From Diadophis punctatus similis (taxonomy: Eukaryota > Chordata > Lepidosauria > Squamata > Dipsadidae): a stretch of DNA of 64,000 bases. Of this stretch, positions 22,947-35,198 are shown one piece after another. Numbering within the stretch: the stretch's first letter is position 1; each line of letters opens with the position of its first letter. A model generated the notes under the pieces. That model was not told the origin of the DNA, made no database searches, and saw only the letters and a list, made by a program, of their open reading frames with translations. The position numbers and the translations under genes were made by a program. The stretch covers positions 55,347,242 to 55,411,241 of the forward strand of contig JALIGW010000005.1 of assembly GCA_023053685.1 (NCBI GenBank), read 5' to 3'.

Positions 22947-22948
<2 letters not shown>
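22396..22948. other. Unassigned AT-rich DNA
   Basis: No signature. The open frame 22564-22779 has no motif. Confidence 0.35.
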
Positions 22949-23030
<82 letters not shown>

Positions 23031-23065
23031 ATGTATGTATGTATGTATGTATGTATGTATATATA
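22949..23065. repeat. (GT)33 (GTAT)12 compound microsatellite
   Basis: GT units to about 23014, then GTAT units to about 23060, ending in TATATATA. Confidence 0.97.
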
Positions 23066-23223
23066 TAGTTTTTCTATAGTTTGTTGACTATAGAAAACTG
23101 CCTGGATAGTCCCAGGAGGGGCCAAAAGGCAAAAGGAAACTGTGATGTTTCCTTCCATACACCAGGATGATTCGACAGAAAAAACATATATAACCCTTTC
23201 CTGGTGAAGAGCTGATAGAGAAG

Positions 23224-23340
23224 AGAACCTTGTGGCCTAGAGGTTAAAACTGCTGCCTTACAAGCAGACTGCCCAGGTTCAAATCCCACTATGGGTATGG
23301 CTATCTGATGAGAGAGAAATAGTTCAAAATAGATCTATAA
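23224..23340 (+). mobile_element. tRNA-derived SINE head (tRNA-like, not a functional tRNA)
   Basis: Contains an A-box-like TGGCCTAGAGG and a perfect B-box GGTTCAAATCC at tRNA spacing (about 23233 and 23276). Anticodon-arm-like CTGC CTTACAA GCAG would give a TAC anticodon. The acceptor ends do not pair and the tRNA-like part runs on into non-tRNA sequence (GGCTATCTGATGAGAG), as in snake tRNA-derived SINEs. Confidence 0.65.
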
Positions 23341-23376
23341 TAGTCTCCCTTTATTTCATTTATCAGCAAAAAATGT

Positions 23377-23378
<2 letters not shown>

Positions 23379-23414
<36 letters not shown>

Positions 23415-23470
23415 TACATACATACATACATACATACACACACTATACACACACACACACACACATATAT
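23379..23470. repeat. (CA)n / (CATA)n compound microsatellite
   Basis: CA units 23379-23408, CATA units to about 23436, then CA units to about 23464. Confidence 0.97.
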
Positions 23471-23535
23471 TAGAATTAGTCAAACAAAAATGAAAACAAG
23501 AATAAGAGAAAAAATACAATTTTTAAAATAATTTT

Positions 23536-23662
<127 letters not shown>

Positions 23663-23760
23663 GTCCCCCAGTAAACCAGATGTTCAGAGTGGATTTGATG
23701 ATGTCATTATTATTACTATTATTACTACACTATTGCAGGATAATAGAGCCATGGATATTA

Positions 23761-23992
23761 GAGCCGCAGTGGTGTGGTGGTTAGAGTGCAGTACTGCAAG
23801 CTATTTCTACTGACTGGAATTTGGCAGTTCGAATCTCACCAGGCTCAAGGTTGACTCCACTTTCCAGCCTTCCCAGGCCAGTAAAATGAGGTCCTAGCTT
23901 GTTGGAGGCAATATGCTGACTCTGTAAACCACTTATAGAGGGCTGTAAAGCACTGTAAAGCGGTATATAAATCTAAGTGCTATTGCTATAAG
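23761..23992 (+). mobile_element. Sauria-type SINE
   Basis: GAGCCGCAGTGGTGTGGTGG head, conserved AGGCTCAAGGTTGACTC core, CTAAGTGCTATTGCTA tail. Moderately diverged (GTCCTAGCTTGTTGGAGGC in the core). Confidence 0.92.
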
Positions 23993-24780
23993 GTTAAATC
24001 CTGATGAGGATTTAAAGTTAAATCCTGATAAAGCAGTCTTTGCTCTGTGCCCATTTTTTTTCTATTCAAAAATCTGTGCTTATCAAACCACAGACTCCTC
24101 ACGTTCTGCAAATGCTTTATTATTTAACAAATAAAGAAATATTTGATACTTTGCAGTATAAATGCATCTTTACAAAGGAACAGAAATGTGAATAATAAAC
24201 ACTATTGTAATCTGAATGTGTTGGTGAGAGCTTCAAATTAAACAATGGAAACTACTCTTAATTTCTAGCAAGCAGCTAAAACTTGGTGATGATCCATCAT
24301 CACATGGATGTTTTGAAATAAATTTTAACATATGTTGACCCCAAAAAACAGTTCACATGGCTGTGCTTATATGTGAAGGAAGGAAATTATATCTTGTTTA
24401 ACATATTAATATCTCATTCTTTCTTACTTCTTCATTCCCGCCTTTAAAATTGTGCCTGTCAGGAGAGTGTCTCCCATTGATTACATACTGATTCTCCAAT
24501 TTATCATCTTGTCAGCTTCAGAAACTAGGGAAAATTTCCTAAAGGACCTCTTAAATCATAAAATCACTACTTGCCAGTGGGTGGCAAACGTGCTGTGTTT
24601 TTTCCCCTTTCTCTAGTCTGTGGACATATTCATACAACAAGCCTTTCCAACTTCTATTCTAATATGAAATGTACCCAAATTTTGACAACCTGTCTGTATA
24701 TTTCCCTTCTTGAATTTTTTTTCCACTTTGGATATTAAGAGAACAGACAGAATTTGAAACACAATTCATTAGGGAGCATA
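23993..24780. other. Unassigned AT-rich DNA
   Basis: A short duplication GTTAAATCCTGATRA occurs at 23992-24007 and 24018-24032; otherwise nothing is recognised. Confidence 0.35.
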
Positions 24781-25436
24781 TATTTATTTTTATTTATTTA
24801 TTTAGTTGTCAACACGTGTACAAGATAACAGGTATGATATAAACATAAACAAAAGCAAGGTATATATAGGTAAATTTGGACAATAGGGCAGAAGGACAGA
24901 GACGGTAGGAACGATGGTGCACTTATGCACGCCCCTTACAGACCTCTTAGGAATGGGGTGAGGTCGACTGTAGACAGTCTAAGGTTAAAGTTTTTGGAGT
25001 TTGGGGAAGAAACCACAGAGTCAGGTAGTGCATTCCAGGCATTTATTACTCTTTTGCTGAAGTCGTATTTTCTGCAGTAGAGTTTCAAGCGGTTTACATT
25101 GAGTTTGAATCTATTGTGTGCTCATGTATTGTTGTGGTTGAAGCTGAAGTATTCATTGACATGTAGGACATTGTGGCAGATGATTTTATGAACTACATTT
25201 AGATCAGAATGATGGTGACGTAGCTCTAAGTTGTCTAAGCCCAAAATTTCAAGTCTGGTGGAATAAGGTATTCTGTTGCGAGCAGAGGAGTGGAGGACTC
25301 TTCTTGTGAAATATTTCTGGACTCTCTCAATTGTATTAATGTCCGATATGTAGTGCGGGTTCCAGACAGGTGATCTGTATTCGAGGATTGGTCTGACAAA
25401 TGTTTTGTATGCTCTGGTTAGCAGTGTAATATTCTT
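24781..25436 (-). pseudogene. Minus-strand copy of the 19.2 kb LINE family, 3' end
   Basis: The minus-strand translation (about 25436-25122) gives NKNITLLTRAYKTFVRPILE, WNPHYISDINTIERVQKYFT and RRVLHSSARNRIPYSTRLEI, closely matching 19738-20000. The tail is on the left as (ATTT)n, the 5' end is truncated at about 25436, and stops interrupt the C-terminal part. Confidence 0.9.
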
Positions 25437-25439
25437 ATT

Positions 25440-25795
25440 CAGATATGACAAAAAAACAGAACAAACAAAAACAGTGAGATTAAATGGATGCAAAGAAGTA
25501 GCTGCAACACAACACTGGATTGAATTATGAACTAAATCTATAAAATTCACTTCAAGCTATAACTTCAAAGAAAATTGGCACTATTGGTTGTAGATTGTAT
25601 ACCATCAATGCTATCTAAGATAGATAAATCATATAGCAATAAATGTTGGAAATGCCATGAAACAGAAGGAACATTTTATCACATGTGATAAATATGTACA
25701 AAAAAACCTCAAAAGTATTGAAAGCATATTCATAATGCAATTCAGAAAGTTTTAGTAGAATCCCCAAAAGTAGGAAGTTGGAAACCAAATGGCTT
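25440..25795 (+). pseudogene. L1-type LINE ORF2 C-terminal remnant
   Basis: Plus-strand translation near 25610-25690 reads [20 protein letters not shown] then TFYHM and two stops. This is the Cys-rich CWKC..EGTFYHMWW-type motif found at the end of L1 ORF2; the stops replace the expected Trp codons. It continues with KTSKVLKAYS-like degenerate sequence. Directly abuts the LINE at 24781-25436. Confidence 0.65.
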
Positions 25796-25799
25796 TTTC

Positions 25800-26106
25800 T
25801 CTCTTCCTTTTTAAAAATTGTATTATAATCATTGTCAGATTTGCTTTGTCCATCTTTTTTTAAACACGCACAAATAATATTAAGCATTTATACAGTGGAT
25901 ATCTTAATAGTAAGTAATTGGCTTAAATCAGAAATCTTTATACGTAGTGTATATATTACAAAAAAATTGATACAATTTGTAGTGGTTTTTTAATGTTATA
26001 TTGAATTCTGAATGAAAAGGCTAAATAACCCTATGCTCTTTAACATTGATACTTTGAATCATAATTAATACTGATATAAAATTTCTTTCTTCTTTTACTT
26101 TCAATA
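25800..26106. other. Unassigned AT-rich DNA, possibly L1 3' UTR
   Basis: A/T-rich continuation after the ORF2 remnant with no clear poly(A) end. Confidence 0.3.
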
Positions 26107-26114
26107 GTCTAAGT

Positions 26115-26248
26115 CAGGGGTGTCAAACTCGCATCGTCACATTGTCATCACATGATGTATCACAACTTTTTTCCCCCTTTGCTAAAATGGGGGTGGGAGT
26201 GGCCAGCTTGTGACTTGTGGCCTGCGGGCCACAAGTTTGACACCCCTG
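26115..26248. mobile_element. hAT-type MITE, GGGGTGTCAAACT family, 134 bp
   Basis: Terminal inverted repeat CAGGGGTGTCAAACT and AGTTTGACACCCCTG. The near-perfect 8-bp duplication is GTCTAAGT (26107-26114) and ATCTAAGT (26249-26256). It is the empty-site relative of the 33038 copy. Confidence 0.9.
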
Positions 26249-26256
26249 ATCTAAGT

Positions 26257-27030
26257 ACTCTAAACACTGAAATATCAGTAAATTTAATCAGTAATAAACA
26301 AATACTGATGAAAATAAGGTAAAACATTATGTACATTTCACAACAAATAATAAAAATACTATTACATATAAAAAGGAAAAAACTATTTCCATCTGTGTAG
26401 TAGCCCAGATTAAGCAAGCAAGGATAAATAAACCAGGATTACCATAATTAGCAATGGGAAAACTCTTGTCAGTTGCTTCTTCTTCTTGCAGTTTTGAAAA
26501 GAGAAATTGCTTTAAGACAGAAGGTTGCCATTGAAGAAGGGGATGTAAAAAGGCTTTGTGTGATTGCAAACCTCTGGTCAAAAAACTCTCTGATCCCCAG
26601 CAGACTCATCTCCCGACAAGCTGAGATTGCCCCTTTATTTAGCAACCCCACTACAAGTGAGCATTTTTGTGACAGAGGATAATAGTTAGAAATTTTAATG
26701 GGTTTATTCTGTATAATTTAGTCTATGCTTATGGCTCAAGACATATCATTTTGCCTAAGGCATTATCCATATGATCAGATTGCCTCCATTGTGCTAGGTC
26801 TTTGTTATGTAAATAGATGCCTATCATATCATCAAATAACTCTCAATCAATCTATTACTATGAGCAATCCCTGTCACGTAGACTTATATTGTGGACTATT
26901 GTGAAGAAATATGGGGGAATCTTTCTTGGGCTTCAGTCAATAGAAAGGAAAAAAATGATTCCTGATTCCTTTTCATTCCTGATTCCTTCATTTTTTATTC
27001 AGAAAAACCACCTTCTTTTTTATCTAATTC
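26257..27030. other. Mostly unassigned DNA, with an exon-like interval at 26492-26656
   Basis: 26492-26656 is preceded by TTCTTCTTCTTGCAG and followed by GTGAGC, and one frame is open through 54 codons (KREIALRQKVAIEEGDVKRL...). I do not recognise the protein. The reverse strand is also open there, so this could equally be chance or an unknown repeat. Confidence 0.2.
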
Positions 27031-27880
27031 TTCATTTTTATATACAGTATGTGCTCTATGAGTTGAGACCATCAAATCCAACCCCTGTCTCATTCAAGAA
27101 TCCAGATTTTAAGTTCTGCAACAGATGACTATCAATTTCTACTTAAGCTTATCCAGTAAACCTTCCTTGGTAAATAGTTCCATTGTTAACATGATTTTAT
27201 TGTTAATGTAATTTTTCTTTTAATATTTATCTGCTATCTACTTTCTAATTACTTAAATGAATTGTTCTGTATTTTTTCCATAGGATGCTAGTATTATATA
27301 CGTATTTATTTATTATTACTTTGGTACAACATTATTTTAGGCAGTTGAAGAATCTTCTCAACATTAAACTGTTCCAATTGCTTCAATACATCTTCACAGG
27401 ATTGATGGAACTATTACTTCATCATTTTTATTCCCTTCTAGTTTGTCTGAATGCTGCTTAATGTCTAGACTCAAAACTGAACACAGCATTCAAGATGGGA
27501 TCTTGCCAGCAGAAAATAAAACAGAATAATTACTTTACATAAAAGCACCATACTTCCAAAAATACAGCTTAAAACGGCATTTTTTGGCAGAAATATGACA
27601 CTGCTGATTCAAACTCAACTATTATTCCAGCAATCTTTTTTCTTCAAAATATGTATTCTATATTCTGTACCAGCACATTTAATTTCTGCTTCCAGCGTGC
27701 ATAACTTTAGTTTTATCTTTGTGAAATTTCATTCTGTTATGTTCTGCAAATTTCTGTAACTTTTCAAGATCCCACTTAAAATTCTAGTTTTTAGGACATT
27801 AGCCACTTCCATGCATTTTATGTCATCTGAAAATTTGATACATTCTATACATTTCTTCATTCTAGTAATTAAAAAATTGA
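27031..27880 (-). mobile_element. Ancient CR1 LINE 3' region
   Basis: The plus strand carries the familiar minus-strand CR1 order: CATCAAATCCAACCCC (about 27070), AACTGAACACAGCATTCAAGATG (about 27475), CCATACTTCCAAAAATACAGC (about 27548), GAAATTTCATTCTGTTATGTTCTGC (about 27722) and GTCATCTGAAAATTTGATAC (about 27823). The order is collinear with amniote CR1 as I recall it, but highly diverged. Confidence 0.7.
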
Positions 27881-28784
27881 ATAGTAATTTAATTAATAAA
27901 ATTGAATTTTATTTATGATGGTCACAAGATGACATAGTTTAGCAAATAAACAAACAAACAAACAAACAAAATGCTAAGGATAACTTTTTCCTACAGAGGA
28001 ACATTTATAAAAAACAATTATATGGTCAAAGAAAAATATAACATATCTTAGCCTTGTAAGGGAAACTGAAAGCAAATGGCTTTTGCATTTGCTTATTGTT
28101 TGCCCAGGTGCCGCAAGTGGCAATTTTAACTTACCATTATTTCCTTATTTGGTTTAACCTTTAAAACAAATTTAGATTGGACAGGTATTCCAGGATAGAA
28201 AGTAGTCACAAAAAGATCACGTCTCTCTGATAGCCTTCTATAATGAACAGTCTACAGTCTACAACACATGCTATCCCTATATTTTGTTTTATTCTGAAGA
28301 TGGGACATTAAATCTTCCAATGTCATAAACTTGGATAGTGCATGGATATCATACATGCGGCTATTTATAGTGTCTCAAGGTGGATTCCAGACCATTAAAA
28401 GAAAATCCCTTGGTCCCACGTTCAAAATAAACAACATAAAACATTCAGTGTCCGCTGTAACTTGATAACTAGTTCTCGGTTAGCAGAAAGGCTGTCATAA
28501 TTCACGAAAGTTAAATCCTTGAGGAATGTTATTATTTGTTGGGTTTGCCTTGTATTAATTTTGATGAAAACTAAGACAATGATAGGTACCAATACTGATA
28601 CTGCATGACAAATTTACTGCCCCTTTCTACTTTTATTTGGTTGGTGATTGTGTTTCAATTTCTGTACTTTATTTATTTAGTTGTCATGCATAGACATATT
28701 TGTTCAGAGGGACTTCACACATTTATCTTCTCAAGTAGCCAGACAATAAAAGTGGCAGCTTTTCTCCAGAGGGAAATAGCAGAT
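27881..28784. other. Unassigned AT-rich DNA
   Basis: Contains an (AAAC)5 run at 27947-27970 and nothing else recognised. Confidence 0.35.
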
Positions 28785-29798
28785 TTTTTTATTTTTTTAT
28801 TTATTTTTGTCAAGCATGTATAAGATAATAGATATAAGTATAAACATGTTTATGAATACATGAAATGGATACAAATAAATGGGGACATTAGGACAGGGAC
28901 GGGATGCACAATAGTGCACTTATGCACATCCCTTACAGACCTCTTAGGAATGGTGTGAGGTCAACAGTAGACAGTCTAAGATTAAAGTTGTGGGGGTTTG
29001 GGGAAGAGACCACAGAGTCAGGTAGTGTATTCTAGGCATTGACCACTCTGTTGCTGAAGTCGTATTTTCTGTAATCGAGTTTGGAACGGTTTACCTTGAG
29101 TTTGTATCTATTGTTTACTCATGTATTGTTGTGGTTGAAGGTGAAGTAGTCATTGACAGGTAGGATATTGTAGCAGATAATTTTATGTACTATGCTTAGG
29201 TCAGACCGAAGGTGGTGTAGTTCTAGGTTTTCTAAGCCCAAAATTTCAAGCCGGGTGGCATAAGGTATTCTGTTGCGAGCAGAGGAGTGGAGGACTCTTC
29301 TCGTGAGATATCTCTGGACTTGCTCAATTGTATTAATGTCCGATATTAATTGTATTAATATCCAATAATGTCTAACCGAGCCGAGGTGGCGCAGCGGTTA
29401 GAGGCAGTACTGAAGGCCACTTTAGCTGACGGTGATCCGCAGGTCAGCAGTTCAAATCTCACCGGCTCAAGGTTGACTCAGCCTTCCATCCTTCCGAGGT
29501 AGGTAAAATGAGGACCCAGATTGTTGGGGGCAATATAAATATACATTGCTTACTGGTGTAAACCGCTTAGAGAGTGCTTGCACTATGAGGCAGTATATAA
29601 ATGTCACTAATAAATAAATAATAAATAGATATGCAGTGCGGGTTCCAGACAGATAGCTGTATTCTAGAATTGGTCTAGCAAATGTTTTGTATGCTCTAGT
29701 TAGCAGTACAATATTACCAGAGAAAGAAGCTACGCAAGATTAGGTTAACAACTCTTAATGCTTTTTTGGCAATGTTCTTACAGTGGACTCTGGCATTG
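28785..29798 (-). pseudogene. Minus-strand copy of the 19.2 kb LINE family, split by a SINE
   Basis: The left end is the ATTT tail with TTTGTCAAGCATGTATAAG. 28890-29345 and 29632-29798 match 24860-25436 and 19690-19900 in reverse (for example the shared GCGAGCAGAGGAGTGGAGGA at about 29275). A SINE sits at 29378-29628. The 5' end is truncated near 29798, and the coding is full of stops. Confidence 0.88.
29378..29628 (+). mobile_element. Sauria-type SINE, third subfamily with an AAAT tail
   Basis: Head GAGCCGAGGTGGCGCAGCGG. The core carries an extra block (GGTGATCCGCAGGTCAGCAG) and CAATATAAATATACATTGCT, and the 3' end is CACTAATAAATAAATAATAA instead of GCTATT. The same subfamily in reverse lies at 32001-32234. 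Inserted within the LINE at 28785-29798. Confidence 0.88.
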
Positions 29799-29799
29799 T

Positions 29800-30740
29800 A
29801 ATATACCCTCTTGAGATTTCTATGAGTTCTCTAACAGGGGTAACAAATTCAGGTCCGACTGCCTTGACTTTTTCGGCTGAGTTAATTACAAATGTGATAT
29901 ATCAGTTGGACCTTGGGTGAAACTGTGGTCAATGTGTTCTACTTTAATAATAACTTTAACTTACAGCTTGATGTAAATTACACTCATCTGATTGTAGAAT
30001 CTTCATAACAACTACTACCAGAATGACAGATAGCTAAAGTTAATTCTCTCTTCTAGTTTCTGATACACAGGAGACCGAGGTTGTGGCCTACAATGAAACA
30101 AAAAGAGGATGCCTCTTGAAAGAATCCTGGTTCTCTAATAACAACTCTGTCAATAGGCATATTGACATACCACCAGCATATCAGGCACTAAGACACCAGG
30201 AAGGATTTAGTGGAGACCAATCCCTATTGAGGAATAGAGATCGGGGGCACCACCACCCCCTTTAGGCATAGAGATTGGCCCAGTGAAGGCATGACAAACC
30301 TGGACCGAGTGCAGGAGAGCCCGGCAGAGCAGCAACAGAATGGGATGGACAGGGGGGATGAGGAATGACGCAGACCTATTACAAGATCATGGGCTAAACA
30401 AATGAACTTGGGAGAAGCAACAAGTGTGCCTGAGAGGGAGAGGAGTAGCGATGAGGGGGAGGGACCCTGGAGAAATGCCTTCAAAGTAATACCTGATTGC
30501 TTGGCATCACCCCCCCCCCGGGGAGAGAAAGAGGCAATACACAATAGGGAAAGAGGCAACAGAAATCACATCTACATCTGTCAGCATAACTAAGGCAAAA
30601 ACAACAAAGCTAATTACAGAGGGGAGGCAAGGGTGTGGGCCCATTACATGCACAATGACTAAATTGATCAGCAACACATAAAAAGCAAGCATTTCTTCAA
30701 TGGTGATTTTACACTCTGACAATGTCAGCAGGGGCTGACT
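29800..30740. other. Unassigned region with an unrecognised decayed ORF
   Basis: Plus-strand 30062-30265 reads ETEVVAYNETKRGCLLKESW, FSNNNSVNRHIDIPPAYQAL and a stop. It looks like the C-terminal end of a retroelement protein rather than a host gene, but I cannot name the family. G-rich, repeat-like sequence follows to about 30600 (C10 at 30510). Confidence 0.35.
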
Positions 30741-30935
30741 TCACAGTGCTTTTACAGCCCTCTCTAAGCAGTTTACAGAGTCAGCATATTGCCCCCAACA
30801 ATCTGGGTCCTCATTTTACCCACCTTGGAAGGATGGAAGGCTAAGTCAACCTTGAGCCTGGTGAGATTCGATCTGCTAAATTGCAGGCAAGTAGCCTGCA
30901 GTATTGCATTCTAACCACTGCACCACCGCAGCTCA
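30741..30935 (-). mobile_element. Sauria-type SINE lacking its tail
   Basis: The minus strand reads from TGAGCTGCGGTGGTGCAGTG (30935 leftwards) through CCAGATTGTTGGGGGCAATA to AAAGCACTGTGA. The usual GCTATT tail is absent on the left. Confidence 0.9.
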
Positions 30936-31975
30936 CAACCCCCCCCCCAAAGAAAACCCAATACTTCCCACCGCAAAGGAAAAACAGATATTGATCGCAA
31001 TGACCTTCCATGATAACCATGACTGGGTGATTTTTATGTATGTGTTGCATTATGTACATAAAAAGGGATGGGATTTTGAAGATGCAGTCACACCCACCAT
31101 CTTGCCTTTTTGACCCATCCAGCAGATGCCACTGTATTTCTATAAATCACCATGCTGCTTCCAGCCAAAATTTAGTTCTTTATTGCTTATGCCAAATAAA
31201 CAAACTCTTGTCAGACTAAACCTTTACTACTCTCATCCCAATGGAATCCAGCACCAAGCTATGTTGCTTCTTGTCTCACCCTACTCCTTAGAATGTGCTT
31301 TCTCCTTCCAGGGAAACTACTACTTTATTGAAGTCTATCACACCATTTTTCTCTTTCCATAGGTACCCATCCTCATATCTGATTACATTCAATGGATCAA
31401 CTCTTTCCCCACCCAAACTTGACCAAGGATACAGAAAGAAGGGAGTGGGACAGAACCTTCTGTCTCAGACCTCTCAGTCTTAAAAAGACCACAATAGTTT
31501 CCCAAATTAGACTTCAACCTCCTCACTTTTCAGTCTGTAACAACCTTTATTTCCACATTCAAAATTACAGCAGGTAGTTAATCTGGGAAGCACTTTCTCT
31601 CCCCCACCCTCACTTCCTGTAATGGCACATAATGCAAAAAGAGCAGTGTTAAAAACTGAGACTATTACAAAGTAAATTTACTGGTGACATATCATGCCAC
31701 AAATCTGGGATCATATTGGTTTGTGATATATCATGGCTCAGTGTTGTGCCTCTGAATAGTTCAGTGTTTATCTGCAAAACACAAATTAGCTTTGTTTTCA
31801 CTAAGGGAACTGGCTTCAGATGTTGATGGTTGCTTTGGCAGATGAACATGATTTAAATTATGGCTTGAATTCAAACATTTGCATGACTAGTTTCATGTGT
31901 CCTAAAGGGCTCTGGATTTGTTGTCCCCATTCCAATCTCATTTTGAAACCAGAGGAATTTAGCCATCCTAATTTA
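30936..31975. other. Unassigned DNA
   Basis: No family signature; short frames at 31126-31577 show no motif. Confidence 0.35.
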
Positions 31976-32234
31976 TTTATTTATTTATTTATTTATTTAA
32001 TTTGTGAGATTTATATACCGCCTCACAGTGCAAGCACTCTCTAAGCGGTTTACACCAGTAAGCAATGTATATTTATATTGCCCCCAACAATCTGGGTCCT
32101 CATTTTACCTACCTCGGAAGGATAGAAGGCTGAGTCAACCTTGAGCCAGTGAGATTTGAACCGTTGACCTGCGGATCACAGTCAGCTAAAGTGGCCTGCA
32201 GTAATGCCTCTAATCGCTGCACCACCTCGGCTCA
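31976..32234 (-). mobile_element. Sauria-type SINE, third subfamily, with (ATTT)n tail
   Basis: Minus-strand head TGAGCCGAGGTGGTGCAGCG at 32234. The core and the ATATAAATATACATTGCTTA block are as in 29378-29628. The tail (ATTT)n is at 31976-32000. Confidence 0.9.
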
Positions 32235-32239
32235 TAAAT

Positions 32240-32844
32240 AAATAAATAAATATGATAGCTTATAAAAAATGTAGATAATGACATAATGACATAAACTGCA
32301 ATCTTGAAAGGTAGTACTGTATAGAGATGCTTGATAGACAGGAGGAATAGGCTTTAAACAACTTTCAAAAGCTGTTAAAGCACCATGGTTCTCTAAGACC
32401 AGGCAAGGCCCCTGAAACACCAAAGAATTCTATATCCAACCCAAAAGACATTTATATAAAACACTAACAATCCTGTTTGTTTCCTCTCCCAAAGATCTTC
32501 TGGGAATAGGGTGGGAGGTGTAGGAAAAATGGTAGTGATAATGCTAATTCTAGGTAAAGAGTAAGAGAGAGAAAACAGAGAGAATGTGAAGTAAAAGGTG
32601 GGAGGGAGGGAGGGAGGGTGAGTGAGCGCAAAAGGAGAAACTAGGGGTGGAATCAGGCATTTAGGTTACGTTACTTTCTAAGGAAAGTTGGAATGCCTAA
32701 TCTCTCTGTGTGTGTGTGTGTCTTTCGCTCCTTCTTTTACTGTTTTGGGTATCGAGGGAGATACAAAGTTCTGGTTCTTGCTCTTCTGGCAGCCTCAACC
32801 ATTGTTAACTGATGTTAACAATGCCTAATTACCACAAACTACAT
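32240..32844. other. Unassigned DNA with short simple repeats
   Basis: Small (AAAT)4 at 32236, (GGGA)5 at about 32600 and (GT)8 at about 32706; no gene. Confidence 0.4.
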
Positions 32845-32959
32845 CAGTGTTTCTCAATAATCTTGGAAACTTTAAGACATGTGGACTTCAGTTCTCAGAA
32901 TTCCCTACTCAGTCATTGAAGTCCACACATTTTTAAGTTACCAAGGCTGAAGAACACTG
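32845..32959. mobile_element. Palindromic hAT-type MITE, 115 bp
   Basis: Ends CAGTGTTTCTCAATAATCTT and its imperfect reverse complement AAGGCTGAAGAACACTG. The arms TGTGGACTTCAGTTCTCAG and GAAGTCCACACAT face each other. Flanks AACTACAT and CACTAAGT agree at 5 of 8 positions, consistent with an old duplication. Confidence 0.7.
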
Positions 32960-33037
32960 CACTAAGTGCATTTCTGAAGATATTGACACAAATAGGAGTA
33001 TAGGAAGAGAAATCTTATTTGGAAGATTTCTATAGAA

Positions 33038-33529
33038 CAGGGGTGTTAAATTCACATCGTCATGGCGGTGTCATGTGACATATCGGGACTTCCCCCCCTT
33101 TGCAAACTGGGTGTGGGTGTGGCCCAGGGGTGGGTTGCTTGCGTGCCGGAGCGCTGCACGCGCAACTCCACGTTTAGGGCGTGCACGCGCTCACTACGCA
33201 CACGTGCTCCCTCGCACAATTTTGCTTCTGTGCATGTGCGGAAGCAAAATCGTGCCAAAATCTCGCGAGGGGACGTGCGCGTGTGAGAGATTTTGGTGCA
33301 ATTTTGCTCCCGCACATGCGCAGAAGTAAAATCGGCCAAAAATTCTCAGAAAAAGATAGCGACACGCGCGATGGACCGGCAAAGATGGCTCCAGGGCGGT
33401 CGCGTGCAAATTGCGCAATCGGTCGCTCCCTACCGGAGCTACGCAATGGACAGGTCCTGCAGGAACCCACCACCGGTGTGGCCACTGCGTGACGCATCTG
33501 GCCCACGGGCCAGGAATTTGACAGCCCTG
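33038..33529. mobile_element. hAT-type MITE (GGGGTGTCAAACT family) hosting another MITE
   Basis: Outer ends CAGGGGTGTTAAATTC and GGAATTTGACAGCCCTG; perfect 8-bp duplication CTATAGAA (33030-33037 and 33530-33537). Removing the 351-bp inner element plus one 8-bp duplication leaves 133 bp, matching the 134-bp relative at 26115-26248. Confidence 0.93.
33125..33475. mobile_element. Inner hAT-type MITE, 351 bp, CpG-rich
   Basis: Left end CAGGGGTGGGTTGCTTGC, right end GCAGGAACCCACCACCG; perfect 8-bp duplication GTGTGGCC (33117-33124 and 33476-33483). The interior is rich in GCGCGCACG-type CpG and repeats CTTCTGTGCATGTGCGGAAGC-like motifs in both orientations. It belongs with the copies at 7579, 44793 and 49484. 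Confidence 0.93.
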
Positions 33530-33537
33530 CTATAGAA

Positions 33538-34869
<1,332 letters not shown>

Positions 34870-35095
34870 TGTTACGTACTGGCGTATGGAGCACAGATTT
34901 GCATGGCCGCCGCTGATTGGCTAATCTAGTGACGGGAGAAATGAACTACTGTCAGTGGCCAGCAGGCTACAGGGAAGCCCTTAAAAGTGGCTTCCCTGCA
35001 GCCTGCCGGCAGTTCGTATTGCCTTCAGCTTAGGAGAAATAAAGATACTGAACTGTTCCTGAGTGTCGCTCGTTTTTTCCCGCACGAATCTAACA
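34870..35095 (+). mobile_element. 5' LTR of a Ty3/gypsy-type element (family B), 226 bp
   Basis: Begins TGTTACGTACTGGCG and ends CGCACGAATCTAACA (TG...CA). It carries GATTTGCATGGCCGCC, CTGATTGGCTAATC (CCAAT-type), TTAAAAGTGGCTTCCC and AATAAAG, in the same order as the solo LTR at 59645-59859 read in reverse. Gag-like coding begins 104 bp downstream, which makes this the 5' LTR. Confidence 0.85.
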
Positions 35096-35198
35096 CTGGC
35101 GATGAAGGTGGTGGAAGAATACAACAGGACAAAGGCACCTCGTGGCATTCGCAGCCATCTAAGAAGCAAGCACCGACCTGCTCTGGCCAAATCTGAGG

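Noticed and set aside
23224..23300. Functional tRNA gene
   Set aside because: A and B boxes are present, but the acceptor stem cannot pair and the unit continues as a SINE.
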